A DNA stretch of 64,000 nucleotides, taken from the NCBI GenBank assembly GCA_964539395.1, contig CAZIIU010000014.1, forward strand, positions 1 to 64,000, given 5' to 3'. Of this stretch, positions 26,139-34,812 are shown in pieces (the stretch's first letter is position 1; each line of letters opens with the position of its first letter). The notes under the pieces were generated by a model that had not been told where the DNA came from, made no database searches, and worked only from the letters and a program-made list of their open reading frames with translations. The position numbers and the translations under genes are program-made. The stretch comes from M55B112 sp964539395. GTDB taxonomy: Bacteria > Bacteroidota > Bacteroidia > Bacteroidales > GCA-2748055.

Positions 26139-27389
26139 TTACTCGTTATTCGTGATATCATATACAAGCAGCACATCATGGTGTCTTAAAAAAAGCTTAC
26201 CGTCGTAGATGGAGGGATGTGCCCATCGTGGCCCTCTGCCGGCATCCACCTTGAATGTCCCTTTAGGATAGAATCCTTCAGGGGATGGTTCAATGAGACC
26301 TACATTTCCGAATTTCTCCTCAAAAACGTACAACATGCCGTCGGCGTATATGATGGACCCTTTATTGTACCAATCCTCATCGTACATCACCTCTCCCGTG
26401 TCCCAATCGAGGCATATCCAGTGTCCCTTGCCGTTGCTGATCCAGTTGGCACCATAAAGATAGCCATCAACCAGCACCATCCCTCCATGGTGGTTGTCGA
26501 GCACATCGCTGGTCCACTTCAGCTCAACCGACCGGCAATCGTCCGAAAGTGTCAGCATCAGGGCTACGTCATTATAACCGTTTGAAAAAAAGAATTCGCC
26601 TTTGCTGTAAACCGGAGTATTAGTGCTGATTCGTGTCTCGTCGCCTGCAAAACCTGTAACATGATCGAACTTCCAGAACATTTCACCGTTACCGGGACCG
26701 ACACCAACCAGGTGTTTAGGTGTGGAAGCGATGATCAGAGAAATACCATTGTGTTCAATTAAAAGTGGTGAAACAAATGATCTGACATCGCCAATAGGTT
26801 CGCTTTGCCATAATACCGAACCATCCTTTTTATCGAGTGCTACAAGGGTGGTTTTCTCCCCGACCGGTGATGAAATCACTGCATTTTCAGTAAGCAGAAG
26901 AGATTCTGCAGTTCCCCAACTGTAAAACTTACCACCAAATTCATTATGCGTGTTGCGTGACCAAAGGATATCCCCTGTGCCGGCATCGATACAATTAACA
27001 GTACCCATCGTCCCGGCGATATAGATCCTTCCATCCTCTATGGTCGGCGTATTACGTGTTTCCTGGAAAGCCGGCATCCATGGTTTCCCATAAACGGTTT
27101 CCCATAACATTTCGCCATCCATTGTGAGGGCTGTAACCACTTCCAGGGTATCTCGCCGGCCGCTGACATATATGATATTGTTACTAAAAACCGGTGTGGA
27201 GTAGCCACCGCCCAGACCCTCTTTCTTCAGCAGCAGTTCCGGTCCGCCTTCCGGCCACTCTTTGAGCAGGCCCTCGCCCGGATATTTTCCGTCGCGGTTT
27301 GGTCCTCGCCATTGCGCCGTCTGCGCTGTAGCAGGGAAAGTCATCATTATCGCGAAGAGCAAAACTAAAAAACCATTTCTGTCAATCAT
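26139..27389 (-). CDS. Secreted PQQ-like beta-propeller protein
   Basis: A 416-residue exported protein with a signal peptide (residues 1-22, ending in FPATAQ) and a propeller that begins with AQWRGPNRDGKYPGEGLLKE. Blade motifs include GTGDILWSRNTH, KDGSVLWQSEPI and GNGEMFWKFDHV. The opening, WRGPNRDG, is the commonest start in this family of periplasmic propellers in Bacteroidetes and Planctomycetes. It resembles the next gene upstream (27483-28682) in length and in the motif EWPEGGPELL/KWPDSGPVII, so these two are probably paralogues from tandem duplication. Function unknown; the gap to the next gene is 83 bp. Confidence 0.86.
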   Translation of the reverse strand: MIDRNGFLVLLFAIMMTFPATAQTAQWRGPNRDGKYPGEGLLKEWPEGGPELLLKKEGLGGGYSTPVFSNNIIYVSGRRDTLEVVTALTMDGEMLWETVYGKPWMPAFQETRNTPTIEDGRIYIAGTMGTVNCIDAGTGDILWSRNTHNEFGGKFYSWGTAESLLLTENAVISSPVGEKTTLVALDKKDGSVLWQSEPIGDVRSFVSPLLIEHNGISLIIASTPKHLVGVGPGNGEMFWKFDHVTGFAGDETRISTNTPVYSKGEFFFSNGYNDVALMLTLSDDCRSVELKWTSDVLDNHHGGMVLVDGYLYGANWISNGKGHWICLDWDTGEVMYDEDWYNKGSIIYADGMLYVFEEKFGNVGLIEPSPEGFYPKGTFKVDAGRGPRWAHPSIYDGKLFLRHHDVLLVYDITNNE

Positions 27390-27482
27390 CAGATCATGTT
27401 TTATAAATTATATACCAGCAATAATTTGCAATGATGTATGTAAAATGTCTTTTGAATATGCCAGGCCGGGCTTTGTACTGAA

Positions 27483-28682
27483 TTATTTCACTTTGTAGGC
27501 AATAAGTGCCTTACCATGCCTGAGATACAGTATTCCGTTACGTATGACAGGGTGAGCCCAGTGCTGTTCAGACCCTATTTTTACCCTGGTGGTACTGACA
27601 AGATCGAATTTCTGAGGTGTGGCATTCACCAGTGCAAGTTCTCCGCGGTCGGAATAACAGAACAATTTTCCGTCGGCTGCAATGGTCACCCCTTTACCGA
27701 TCTCTGTGCTGGTATACATGTCCCTACCTGTTTTCCAGTCGATACAACGCCAATCCCGGTTATTGTCACCCGATCCGTAAATATATCCATCGATCAGCAC
27801 AGCTCCTCCCATTCGGCTGTCGAGCGGATTATTCCAGGCCAGACTTACCTTGCTGCCATCTGCACTCAGGTTGAGTTTTCCCGATCCCAGTCCATATCCA
27901 CTGAAAAAGAAGATGCCTCCATCATAATAGATCGGAGTGTTGGCATGGACCGAATACCTGTTTTGGTGCTTGTGTGCCCACAGCATTTTTCCGGTAGAAG
28001 GATCGATACCGATCAGGTGTGATTCTGTATGAGTGGCAAGGATTTTTCTTCCATTGTGTTCGAAGAGGAGGGGTGTGCAATATGCTGACAGTTCTTCCCT
28101 TGCCGGACAGCTCCAGATTAATTTGCCTGAGTGCCGGTTTAATGCAATCACATTGTTTTTCCCTCCCGGCGTGCAGTAAATTACATCACCGTCGATTACG
28201 GGTGTCTCATTGTATCCCCAACGAATTATCTTGCCTCCGTATTCCTTTACCATATCGATCGACCAAACCATTTCGGCATTCGACTCTTTAAGGCACATCA
28301 GCTTTCCATAGCCACTTATAAGATAAATCAGATCACCGGCAATAACAGGCGATCCGCGCGGTCCTTGATAGCTATCGCTGAATTCCGGTCCATACTCCCT
28401 TTTATACATCAACTTTCCATTCAGATCTAACTTGAACAGAAACCCGTTATCATCGCTCATGCCGGTGGTATAAATATACTTTCCGCTTGCAACAGGAGAT
28501 GAGTGTCCAAGCCCGAGCTCCTCGAATGCCCATATGATCACGGGACCGGAATCGGGCCACTTATCGAGAAGATTCGTTTCAGGATAGACTCCGTCGGTTC
28601 CATTTCTCCAAACGGTATGATCCTGGGCTTCAGCTAAATTTGCTACAAGCAATAAAGCAGCAACTAAAATATTAATTTTCAT
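27483..28682 (-). CDS. Secreted PQQ-like beta-propeller protein (first gene of island)
   Basis: A 399-residue exported protein with a signal peptide (residues 1-19, ending in NLAEAQ) and a propeller starting HTVWRNGTDGVYPETNLLDK. Blade motifs include HSGKLIWSCPAR, STGKMLWAHKHQ and WKTGRDMYTSTE. It is the first gene of the long minus-strand series. A TATATTTG box sits 73 bp upstream, and a 10-bp perfect dyad lies a further 50 bp up, so this is the likely head of the redox operon or operons. The FR of the usual WxxFRG opening is replaced by RNG, as in its neighbour's paralogue pattern. No catalytic residues were recognised. Confidence 0.86.
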   Translation of the reverse strand: MKINILVAALLLVANLAEAQDHTVWRNGTDGVYPETNLLDKWPDSGPVIIWAFEELGLGHSSPVASGKYIYTTGMSDDNGFLFKLDLNGKLMYKREYGPEFSDSYQGPRGSPVIAGDLIYLISGYGKLMCLKESNAEMVWSIDMVKEYGGKIIRWGYNETPVIDGDVIYCTPGGKNNVIALNRHSGKLIWSCPAREELSAYCTPLLFEHNGRKILATHTESHLIGIDPSTGKMLWAHKHQNRYSVHANTPIYYDGGIFFFSGYGLGSGKLNLSADGSKVSLAWNNPLDSRMGGAVLIDGYIYGSGDNNRDWRCIDWKTGRDMYTSTEIGKGVTIAADGKLFCYSDRGELALVNATPQKFDLVSTTRVKIGSEQHWAHPVIRNGILYLRHGKALIAYKVK

Positions 28683-28754
28683 GATTTTACATTTAAAACA
28701 AATCGTATAAAGTATCCTTTCCTATCCAGTTTATTACCCTCCTGGTGAAGTTTT

Positions 28755-28762
28755 CAAATATA
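28755..28762 (-). promoter_or_regulatory. TATATTTG -7 box ahead of redox island
   Basis: CAAATATA on the plus strand is TATATTTG on the minus strand, matching the Bacteroidetes -7 consensus TAnnTTTG. It would start transcription near 28748, giving a leader of about 65 nt for the first propeller gene. No TTG was found at the expected 17-23 nt further upstream, so the -33 element is missing or replaced by an activator site. Confidence 0.5.
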
Positions 28763-28810
28763 TTACATAAGCGACATTTTCAGAGGTTTTTAACTATTTT
28801 TAGGAATAAT

Positions 28811-28838
28811 TCAGAATCATTCTATTTTATGATTCTGA
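28811..28838. promoter_or_regulatory. 10-bp perfect inverted repeat, possible operator
   Basis: TCAGAATCAT and ATGATTCTGA are separated by eight bases. The dyad lies about 50 bp upstream of the TATATTTG box of the redox island, the usual place for an activator site. It has no T-run on either side, so it is unlikely to be a terminator. Confidence 0.45.
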
Positions 28839-29118
28839 CAAAGAAATATCGCGATATAGCAGATCTGGTGAACAGGCAGGATTTCACTTAATAAAACACA
28901 GGTATCCTGACCATAACCGGGGATCGCTCCCGGCAGAAAAAGCGCGGGTTTTGACACTTTTCATAATGCACTTTCCGGAGCAGAAGGCCCTGGTAAATAA
29001 CGCATGAGCAGTTGCGCTTAAGAAATACGCTGAAAGATAACAGGTCACTGTTGAATAGCAGGTAGAAGACTTCCTTTACCGATATTTAATGAAAATAGAA
29101 TGTTTGAAACCATAATTC

Positions 29119-29380
29119 TATATTTGCACAATAGGTGAACCCCTCAGCATTGGGTATTGATCCCTGGCTTTGCCGAGCTAAAGGTTCTGCGGTGCAAAGT
29201 CAAAACGACATGAAACGAAATCGCCCTGGCGATGAACCCGGTTAAACCAATAAATGTTCGGCAGCGAATTTCATACCAATAAGGATTGTCTATAGAATGG
29301 TAATAATAAGCGGTATTCGCAGACCCGCTGTGTTCGGTTCGCCGGACTATATGAAAAAGTATAGTGTGAGGCAACTGGGC
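29119..29380 (+). ncRNA. Candidate structured non-coding RNA
   Basis: The gap 28683-29442 holds no convincing gene. At 29119-29126 a TATATTTG box matches the -7 consensus, though no -33 TTG is seen. The following 250 bases are rich in short complementary stretches: ATCG-ccctgg-CGAT at 29219, TACCA...TGGTA around 29274-29302 with CAAT/ATTG inside, GCGG...CCGC near 29310-29328, and a perfect ACTATA-8-TATAGT hairpin at 29346-29365. No start codon with a ribosome site and no family I can name was found. It could be a 6S-like or other Bacteroidales RNA, or merely the leader of the barrel gene at 29443. This is a weak call. Confidence 0.3.
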
Positions 29381-29442
29381 GCTTGTAATTAGAACGATAT
29401 TTATAGTACTATATATCTATTAGTTAAATAGAGTATTTATAC
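29372..29442 (+). repeat. Dispersed element, copy A (pair at 51388-51458)
   Basis: These 71 bases align without gaps to 51388-51458; the inner 59 bases (29384-29442) match at 45 positions. Shared text includes TTAGTTAAATA and TTAGAA. Copy A ends directly before the ATG of the outer-membrane barrel gene. It is very A+T rich and may carry a promoter, or be the edge of a decayed mobile element. Confidence 0.6.
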
Positions 29443-30603
29443 ATGAAGGATCATAGCCGGAGTATGACATGGAAGGGCTGCTTCTGCAAATGCCCTGAAT
29501 ACCGCATGTTATTGGTCGGAATTATCATCTGCAGCATGTTGTTGCCAGCTGCTGCCGGTGAACCGGAAAAGAAAAAAGCCAATGTACATGCATTTCCATT
29601 CGGATCAGTGGCCTACACACCTGAGCTTGGACCGACACTGATCGGTGTAATGATGCTTTCATTCAAAACCAATCCGGATGACACGCTCATTCAGAGATCC
29701 TCTACTCCTGTGAACCTGGGGGCATCACTGCGCGGCTCTTATTTTATGAATACCATCGTCTCCACTTACTGGCTGAAGGATAAACTCCGTGTTTTCGGGG
29801 AACTGCGTTTTCGGAATATGCCCGACCATTACTGGGGAGTGGGCTACGATAAAGCAGCTGCCAGAGTCGGCCGCGATGAGAGCACAGCTTACAGGCGTGA
29901 TTTCTGGCAAGTGAGTCCGCAGGTCCTTTGGCAAGCTAAAACTCATTTTTTTCTGGGTGTCAGTATTGACTACAACCGCACCATCGCTATGGATGTCAAT
30001 GAGCAAATGGCTTCCGATCCGGATTACCTTGAATTTGGGCCTAGGAACTTCAATACTGGAGCGGGACTGATCATCAGGTATGATAGTCGCGACATACCAG
30101 TCAATCCCTGGTCTGGTTCACTGGTTGATTTTCAGATGATTCGTTATAATGAGCTCCTCGGGGGTGACAACAATTTTATGGTGAACCAGTTCGACATCCG
30201 GAAGTTTATTCAGGTCTGGCGCCCGGGAACTACCATGGCACTACGATTCACTGCAAAGCATACTTCCGGGAGCGTTCCCTATACCGACCTGGCTATGGTT
30301 GGAAGCCCGTACGATCTTCGTGGATACTTTCATGGCCAGTACCGCGACCGGACCATGGTTCTGGGGATTGCGGAGTACCGGCACCAGTTTATGAAGCGTG
30401 ACGGATCGTACAGTAGGCATGGTGCTGTTGCATGGGTTGGCACAGGATCGCTGGGCCCATCGCCCGGCTCGCTCAGTAAATTGCTTCCCAACGGAGGTTT
30501 GGGATACCGTTTTGAGGTAATCTCGAGAATGAACGTCCGGGCAGAGTTTGGTTTCGGCCGAAAATCCACCGGTTTCTATTTCAGCTTTAACGAGGCATTC
30601 TGA
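29443..30603 (+). CDS. Outer-membrane beta-barrel protein, BamA/TamA (Omp85) family
   Basis: A 386-residue outer-membrane protein of the bacterial surface antigen family (the C-terminal barrel of Omp85 proteins). A long leader with an apparent signal sequence (MLLVGIIICSMLLPAAAG, to about residue 40) is followed directly by barrel strands; no POTRA domains are present, unlike the BamA of about 800 residues. Diagnostic segments are GAGLIIRYDSRDIPVNPWSG, the strand-rich middle, GSPYDLRGY (the conserved RGY/F motif of the L6 loop), and the C-terminal phenylalanine. POTRA-less members are often small-molecule or unknown-function barrels. The ATG at 29443 has no Shine-Dalgarno site; the Met at 29464 is possible. 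Confidence 0.82.
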   Translation: MKDHSRSMTWKGCFCKCPEYRMLLVGIIICSMLLPAAAGEPEKKKANVHAFPFGSVAYTPELGPTLIGVMMLSFKTNPDDTLIQRSSTPVNLGASLRGSYFMNTIVSTYWLKDKLRVFGELRFRNMPDHYWGVGYDKAAARVGRDESTAYRRDFWQVSPQVLWQAKTHFFLGVSIDYNRTIAMDVNEQMASDPDYLEFGPRNFNTGAGLIIRYDSRDIPVNPWSGSLVDFQMIRYNELLGGDNNFMVNQFDIRKFIQVWRPGTTMALRFTAKHTSGSVPYTDLAMVGSPYDLRGYFHGQYRDRTMVLGIAEYRHQFMKRDGSYSRHGAVAWVGTGSLGPSPGSLSKLLPNGGLGYRFEVISRMNVRAEFGFGRKSTGFYFSFNEAF

Positions 30604-30652
30604 CAAAAACCTGGCTGGTGTTTACGCTCATTAATAAGCTTCGATTTCAGCT

Positions 30653-32050
30653 TCACTTCAACATTTTAACGAGCAGATAAGCCAGTACGGCACCAAATAT
30701 TCCAAACACAATCGGGTCGAGTCCCAGGGGAAGATCAATACCCCAAATGATGAATCCCAGCGATACCGCACCACCCGTAATCATTGACGCCAGGGCAGCT
30801 GCCGGATTTGGTTTTTTTGAAACCAGCGCAACCAGCACAGGAATGAACATTCCTGCTACCATGAAAGAGTAGGAATAAAGCATCAGCTCCAACACATTTT
30901 CCATTTTCCATGCCAGCAAGAGCGCTGTAGCACCGATGGCAAAAGTAAGAAACATTGAGTATTTCAGGCTCTTCTTGGATCGGTGCTTTTTCAGCACGTC
31001 TGTAAGGATGTTTCCCGAAGAGGCCATCATACAGCTATCTGCGGTTGACATAATCGCTGAAAAGTAAGCAGAAATTACCAATCCGAGTAATCCCACCGGA
31101 AGAACGGTTTTTAACAGCAGAGGCAGTCCCATTTCCGGGTCAATGTTTGCTATATTATAACCCGAGATAACACCCTGATCCAATGCTACACGGGCAAACA
31201 TACCCAGAATTGCACCCACAAAAGCCATCAGCGGATACTCAAACAGTCCGGCAATAAACCATGCCTTCTGTGCAGTTCTGGTGTCACGTGCGGCATAGAT
31301 ACGCTGGTAGAGCGTCATCCCTACAAACCAGATAGGGATAATTGTGAAGGCCCAGTTAACAAGCTGCTGCCAGGTGACGTTGTTTAACTTCAGAAATGCC
31401 GGTGGCAGTGTCTCCCTGATTGCCTCCATTCCCCCGATACTTGTATAGGCAAATGGTAACCCTATCAGTGTCAATCCTCCCATCAGAATAATCCACTGAA
31501 TTGTATCGGTATAGATCACTGCTTTTATTCCCCCAAATACGGTGTATACCACGGTGATCACACCCATCACAAGCAGTGCCTGGTTAAGCGACATTCCCTC
31601 GAACGTGGAGGAGGCCAGTTTTGCTCCCGCAAGTATCTGGGAACTTGTAAACCCCAGGTATCCGATGGCAGAGATAACTCCCGCGATCAAGGCCACCCTT
31701 TTGTCGAAAATATACCCGAGGAACTGGGGGAAAGAGAAGAATTTCCGCTCCCTGGCGACAGAAGAGACAAGAGGAATAAGGAACACACCGCTCAGCCAGG
31801 CTCCCACAAGACCTGTAAACAGAAGCCAGCTGCCGGAAACTCCCATAATAAATCCGAGTCCGCCAAGTCCGATTGAGAACCCGCCCCCGACATCCGTGGC
31901 AACGACAGACAAACCAATGTGCAAACTGCTGAGACCTCGTCCCCCTACATAGTATTCATCAATATTTTTGTTCCGTCTGTAAAAGAAGAATCCTACAGCC
32001 AGGATCACCGCAAGATAGACAGCAATGATGAGAAGATCTAAAATATGCAT
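30653..32050 (-). CDS. Sodium:solute symporter (SSS family)
   Basis: Inner-membrane Na+-coupled transporter, 465 residues with about 13 helices. The N-terminus LLIIAVYLAVILAVGFFFYRRN and the motif DEYYVGGRGLSSLHIGLSVVATDVGGG are diagnostic, as is the YTVFGGIKAVIYTDTIQWII segment. Substrate (sugar, amino acid, proline, carboxylate) cannot be deduced. The gene follows a 70-residue winged-helix gene by three bases on the same strand, so the two form an operon in which the regulator is translated first. Length is at the short end of the family (usual 470-550), consistent with a minimal 13-helix form. Confidence 0.9.
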   Translation of the reverse strand: MHILDLLIIAVYLAVILAVGFFFYRRNKNIDEYYVGGRGLSSLHIGLSVVATDVGGGFSIGLGGLGFIMGVSGSWLLFTGLVGAWLSGVFLIPLVSSVARERKFFSFPQFLGYIFDKRVALIAGVISAIGYLGFTSSQILAGAKLASSTFEGMSLNQALLVMGVITVVYTVFGGIKAVIYTDTIQWIILMGGLTLIGLPFAYTSIGGMEAIRETLPPAFLKLNNVTWQQLVNWAFTIIPIWFVGMTLYQRIYAARDTRTAQKAWFIAGLFEYPLMAFVGAILGMFARVALDQGVISGYNIANIDPEMGLPLLLKTVLPVGLLGLVISAYFSAIMSTADSCMMASSGNILTDVLKKHRSKKSLKYSMFLTFAIGATALLLAWKMENVLELMLYSYSFMVAGMFIPVLVALVSKKPNPAAALASMITGGAVSLGFIIWGIDLPLGLDPIVFGIFGAVLAYLLVKMLK

Positions 32051-32053
32051 CTG

Positions 32054-32266
32054 CTATTTTTCTTCCGGTATTATATACTTTGATCCCTCTTTATGCACCA
32101 CCAGCTGCTTATCACGCAAAGAATCCAGCACACGCTGTCCGTGATGGGCCGATAGACCGAGCCTCATAATGATCTCGCCAAATTTCATCTGATGATTTCT
32201 GCTTAATAGATTCAACACTTTTCTTTCATATGGATCCAACTCCTTTTCTGCCCTCTGATAACTCAT
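32054..32266 (-). CDS. Small winged-helix DNA-binding protein
   Basis: A 70-residue protein made of little more than one winged helix-turn-helix: helices around 11-23, 28-37 (GEIIMRLGLS), recognition helix 40-53 (HHGQRVLDSLRDKQL), then a wing VVHKEGSKYIIPE. The length leaves no effector domain, so it is probably a simple repressor or partner of a larger regulator. It precedes the symporter gene by three bases, which suggests control of that transporter. The winged-helix call rests on pattern, not on a named family. Confidence 0.75.
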   Translation of the reverse strand: MSYQRAEKELDPYERKVLNLLSRNHQMKFGEIIMRLGLSAHHGQRVLDSLRDKQLVVHKEGSKYIIPEEK

Positions 32267-32490
32267 AATAAAATCTGAATTTAAATTCTACTGTAAGGAT
32301 TAATCTTTATGTCCACCCCTGTTCCTGCTTCACACATCATTTATCTGCTACCAATTCTCCAACCCTGTTTTCCGCGGTTGCAGAATACATTGGCCATCAG
32401 GTTCAATGATATCTCCTTAACCTGTGTTTCCCCCAGGTATAATGGCTACTCCCCGGCATATCCGCACCTCAATCACAAATTCATATCTTT

Positions 32491-33339
32491 CTATATCAGG
32501 TGTTTATATAGGACATTCATACTCTCTATGCTACCTCCAATATTCGTATTGTTGATCAGTGTACCTGAATAAATGTATCCACTATTCAGGAATGTTTTGT
32601 TCATTGGAAAAGAGTTGAGCCTTGCAATGGTATAAAAGGTGATCATCCCCTCCTCATACATCGCCTTTTCCATGTCCTGCAGCAAAACCAATGATAACTT
32701 TTTTCCTCTTGCCTCCGGCAGTGTCGCAAAATCGGTCATTTCAACATTTTTGCTTTCGCGGTCCATCTCTGCTGAAGAGAGTGCTATCAATCGACCACGC
32801 TTTTCCACTCCAAAGTAACGTATGTTTTTGCGCATGGTTTCACGGATATAATCGGGATCACTTATTGGAAACGGATAGCTCTTAAAAACCTGTCCGTATA
32901 AACCTGCAATATCTTCTGAGCGATTCTCCGGGAGGATTTTAACATGATAACGGTTACTGCCTGAATTGCCGGCTTTCACCTGCTTCTTAACCGCATAATC
33001 CGAAAGCAGCGAACTAAAAGTGATCATCTCTTCTGTTTCCATTCCAAGCAGCCTGTCGGAATTCAGGAATTTGGACATGAAGCAGACACTCTCCACTCCA
33101 CCAAAGAAGCGGGGTATATAGGCTTCCATCACAAAACCATCTGCATTAAAAAGTGGTGCAGACCAGCCTGGCACCTTGCAAAATATCTTGGTATATTTCT
33201 TTTCCCTCGCTATTCTGTTAAGCTCCGGGATAATAGTACCTGAATCCTGTTTGTCCAGTTTTATCAGGTAAATCCTTTTATTCAGGTCACCGTGCTGAAT
33301 GATCGTATTTTTTCCGATTCTCTCAAACCTATCCGCCAT
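32491..33339 (-). CDS. ablB: Beta-lysine N-acetyltransferase
   Basis: A 282-residue GNAT-family enzyme that acetylates beta-lysine to N-epsilon-acetyl-beta-lysine, a compatible solute. The start at 33339 is chosen because GGAGGGAGAATA precedes the ATG, a strong ribosome site; a longer frame from 33507 overlaps ablA heavily. The N-terminal part (KNTIIQHGDLNKRIYLIKL and YTKIFCKVPG) is typical of AblB, and the GNAT core with ATLPEARGKKLSLVLLQDME (acetyl-CoA loop) lies in the C-terminal half. The gene overlaps the lysine 2,3-aminomutase gene by 11 bp, the standard ablAB order, which supports the assignment. Expected to be induced by high salt. Confidence 0.9.
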   Translation of the reverse strand: MADRFERIGKNTIIQHGDLNKRIYLIKLDKQDSGTIIPELNRIAREKKYTKIFCKVPGWSAPLFNADGFVMEAYIPRFFGGVESVCFMSKFLNSDRLLGMETEEMITFSSLLSDYAVKKQVKAGNSGSNRYHVKILPENRSEDIAGLYGQVFKSYPFPISDPDYIRETMRKNIRYFGVEKRGRLIALSSAEMDRESKNVEMTDFATLPEARGKKLSLVLLQDMEKAMYEEGMITFYTIARLNSFPMNKTFLNSGYIYSGTLINNTNIGGSIESMNVLYKHLI

Positions 33340-34645
33340 TATTCTCCCTCCTCTGCAATCTTTCATTGTTTTCCGGAACAAGGGAGATTGTGTCATTGCC
33401 ATCAAGCAGCAATTTCTCAATTCCAATGGCATCTGACTCATCCCCTTCGCCAAGCTCCAGTTCCAGGTTACATTTCTCACAATCCCTGTCGCACATCTTT
33501 GGTTCATAACTGTCGGGCTCTTTGTAGGTTGTAATTACACCTTCATAGTTCCTGAGAACAACCCTGTTAGTTGACCATGAGATGATATAATTGGGCATTA
33601 CGGGAATTTTTCCCCCACCTCCCGGAGCATCAATTACATAGGTCGGACGTGCAAACCCACTGGTATGGCCTACCAGACTCTCCATAATCTCAATGCCTTT
33701 ACCTATGGGCGTTCGAAAATGCGACAAACCCTCTGCAAGATCACACTGATACAGATAGTAGGGTCTCACACGGTTCTGAACAAGTTTATGAAGCAACGCT
33801 TTCATAATGCGCGGACAATCGTTCACATCTGCCAGCAGGACAGATTGGTTGCCCAGGGGAAATCCACCATCGGCCAGCCTGGCAAGTGCCTCTTTAGACG
33901 AACTCGTAATCTCTTTGGGATGGTTGAAATGGGTATTGATCCAAAGTGGTTGATATTTTTTCAGGAGTGCGATCAGTTTATCTGTAATGCGGTAGGGAAG
34001 AACTACCGGCATCCTTGTGCCTATGCGAATGATTTCCACATGTGGAATGCTGCTGATCTCATTCAGCAACCAGTCAAGTTTATTGTCGGAGAGCATAAAA
34101 GGATCACCTCCGGAGAGCAGTACATCACGTACCTGGGAAGTTTGTCTGATGTATTCGATCCCTTTGCGAAGCTGATCCCTGGAAGGAACATAATCAATAT
34201 CACCTACTTTTCGCTTCCTTGTGCAGTGCCTGCAATACATCGAACATACATTACTAACATGAAATAGAACCCTGTCGGGATACCGGTGTGTTATCCCCTC
34301 AACCGGACTGTCATGTTCCTCGGATAGTGGATCCTTTAGTTCCGAGCTAATGGTTGTCAACTCCTCCACACCACCAAAGGCCTGTTTAAAAACGGGATCG
34401 TTCCTGAAATTTCCCGGATCGATCAATGACAGGTAGTATGGTGTGATTGAAAGAGGAAACTGTTCAAAAGTTTGTTGAAGACCTCTCCGTTGCTCTCCAT
34501 TGAACCGGATACCTGTGAGCCTTTCGAACTGATCCAGTGATCTTATTGTGTGTTTCAACTGCCATTTCCAGTCACGCCAGTGTGAGATATTCCTGTTTTT
34601 CTCTATTTTATCTGCAATCGCCTTCTGCGCCTCATCAAAAATCAT
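33329..34645 (-). CDS. ablA: Lysine 2,3-aminomutase
   Basis: Radical-SAM, PLP-dependent enzyme, 438 residues, that converts L-alpha-lysine to L-beta-lysine. The radical-SAM motif CSMYCRHC gives C134, C138 and C141; LLSGGDPFML follows, and DAPGGGGKIPVMPNY contains the PLP lysine. C-terminal cysteines (MCDRDCEKC) match the zinc site of the family. The ATG at 34645 begins the usual N-terminus; an upstream frame from 34726 gives a hydrophobic, non-homologous extension. Next to ablB, the role is osmolyte synthesis rather than lysine fermentation (no kamD/kamE seen). A MarR-type regulator lies upstream on the same strand. Confidence 0.94.
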   Translation of the reverse strand: MIFDEAQKAIADKIEKNRNISHWRDWKWQLKHTIRSLDQFERLTGIRFNGEQRRGLQQTFEQFPLSITPYYLSLIDPGNFRNDPVFKQAFGGVEELTTISSELKDPLSEEHDSPVEGITHRYPDRVLFHVSNVCSMYCRHCTRKRKVGDIDYVPSRDQLRKGIEYIRQTSQVRDVLLSGGDPFMLSDNKLDWLLNEISSIPHVEIIRIGTRMPVVLPYRITDKLIALLKKYQPLWINTHFNHPKEITSSSKEALARLADGGFPLGNQSVLLADVNDCPRIMKALLHKLVQNRVRPYYLYQCDLAEGLSHFRTPIGKGIEIMESLVGHTSGFARPTYVIDAPGGGGKIPVMPNYIISWSTNRVVLRNYEGVITTYKEPDSYEPKMCDRDCEKCNLELELGEGDESDAIGIEKLLLDGNDTISLVPENNERLQRRENNGG

Positions 34646-34671
34646 CACTAATAATATTGTTTCTACACGAA

Positions 34672-34679
34672 CAAATGTA
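34672..34679 (-). promoter_or_regulatory. TACATTTG -7-like box upstream of ablA
   Basis: CAAATGTA on the plus strand reads TACATTTG on the minus strand, matching TAnnTTTG, 27 bp upstream of the ablA start. No matching -33 TTG was found, so this is tentative. It would let ablAB be transcribed separately from the MarR gene. Confidence 0.35.
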
Positions 34680-34812
34680 GCAAAAAAGCTGGTAATGCCT
34701 GAAAATATATGCATGGAATTGGTCATACAACCTGATCTGAAATGTCAGTAAGATGGCATAAAACACTGATAAAAAGAGTACTACCACATGAAAACCTGAA
34801 TGATGCAATAGA

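Noticed and set aside
13968..28682. Propellers as genuine PQQ-dependent dehydrogenases
   Set aside because: No vicinal Cys pair, Ca-binding Asp/Asn pattern or haem motif was found; lengths of about 390-480 residues fit BamB-like propellers instead.
29144..29374. 76-codon minus-strand frame in the 29-kb gap
   Set aside because: Cys/His-poor, no motif, no start signal; the complementary stretches suggest RNA structure instead.
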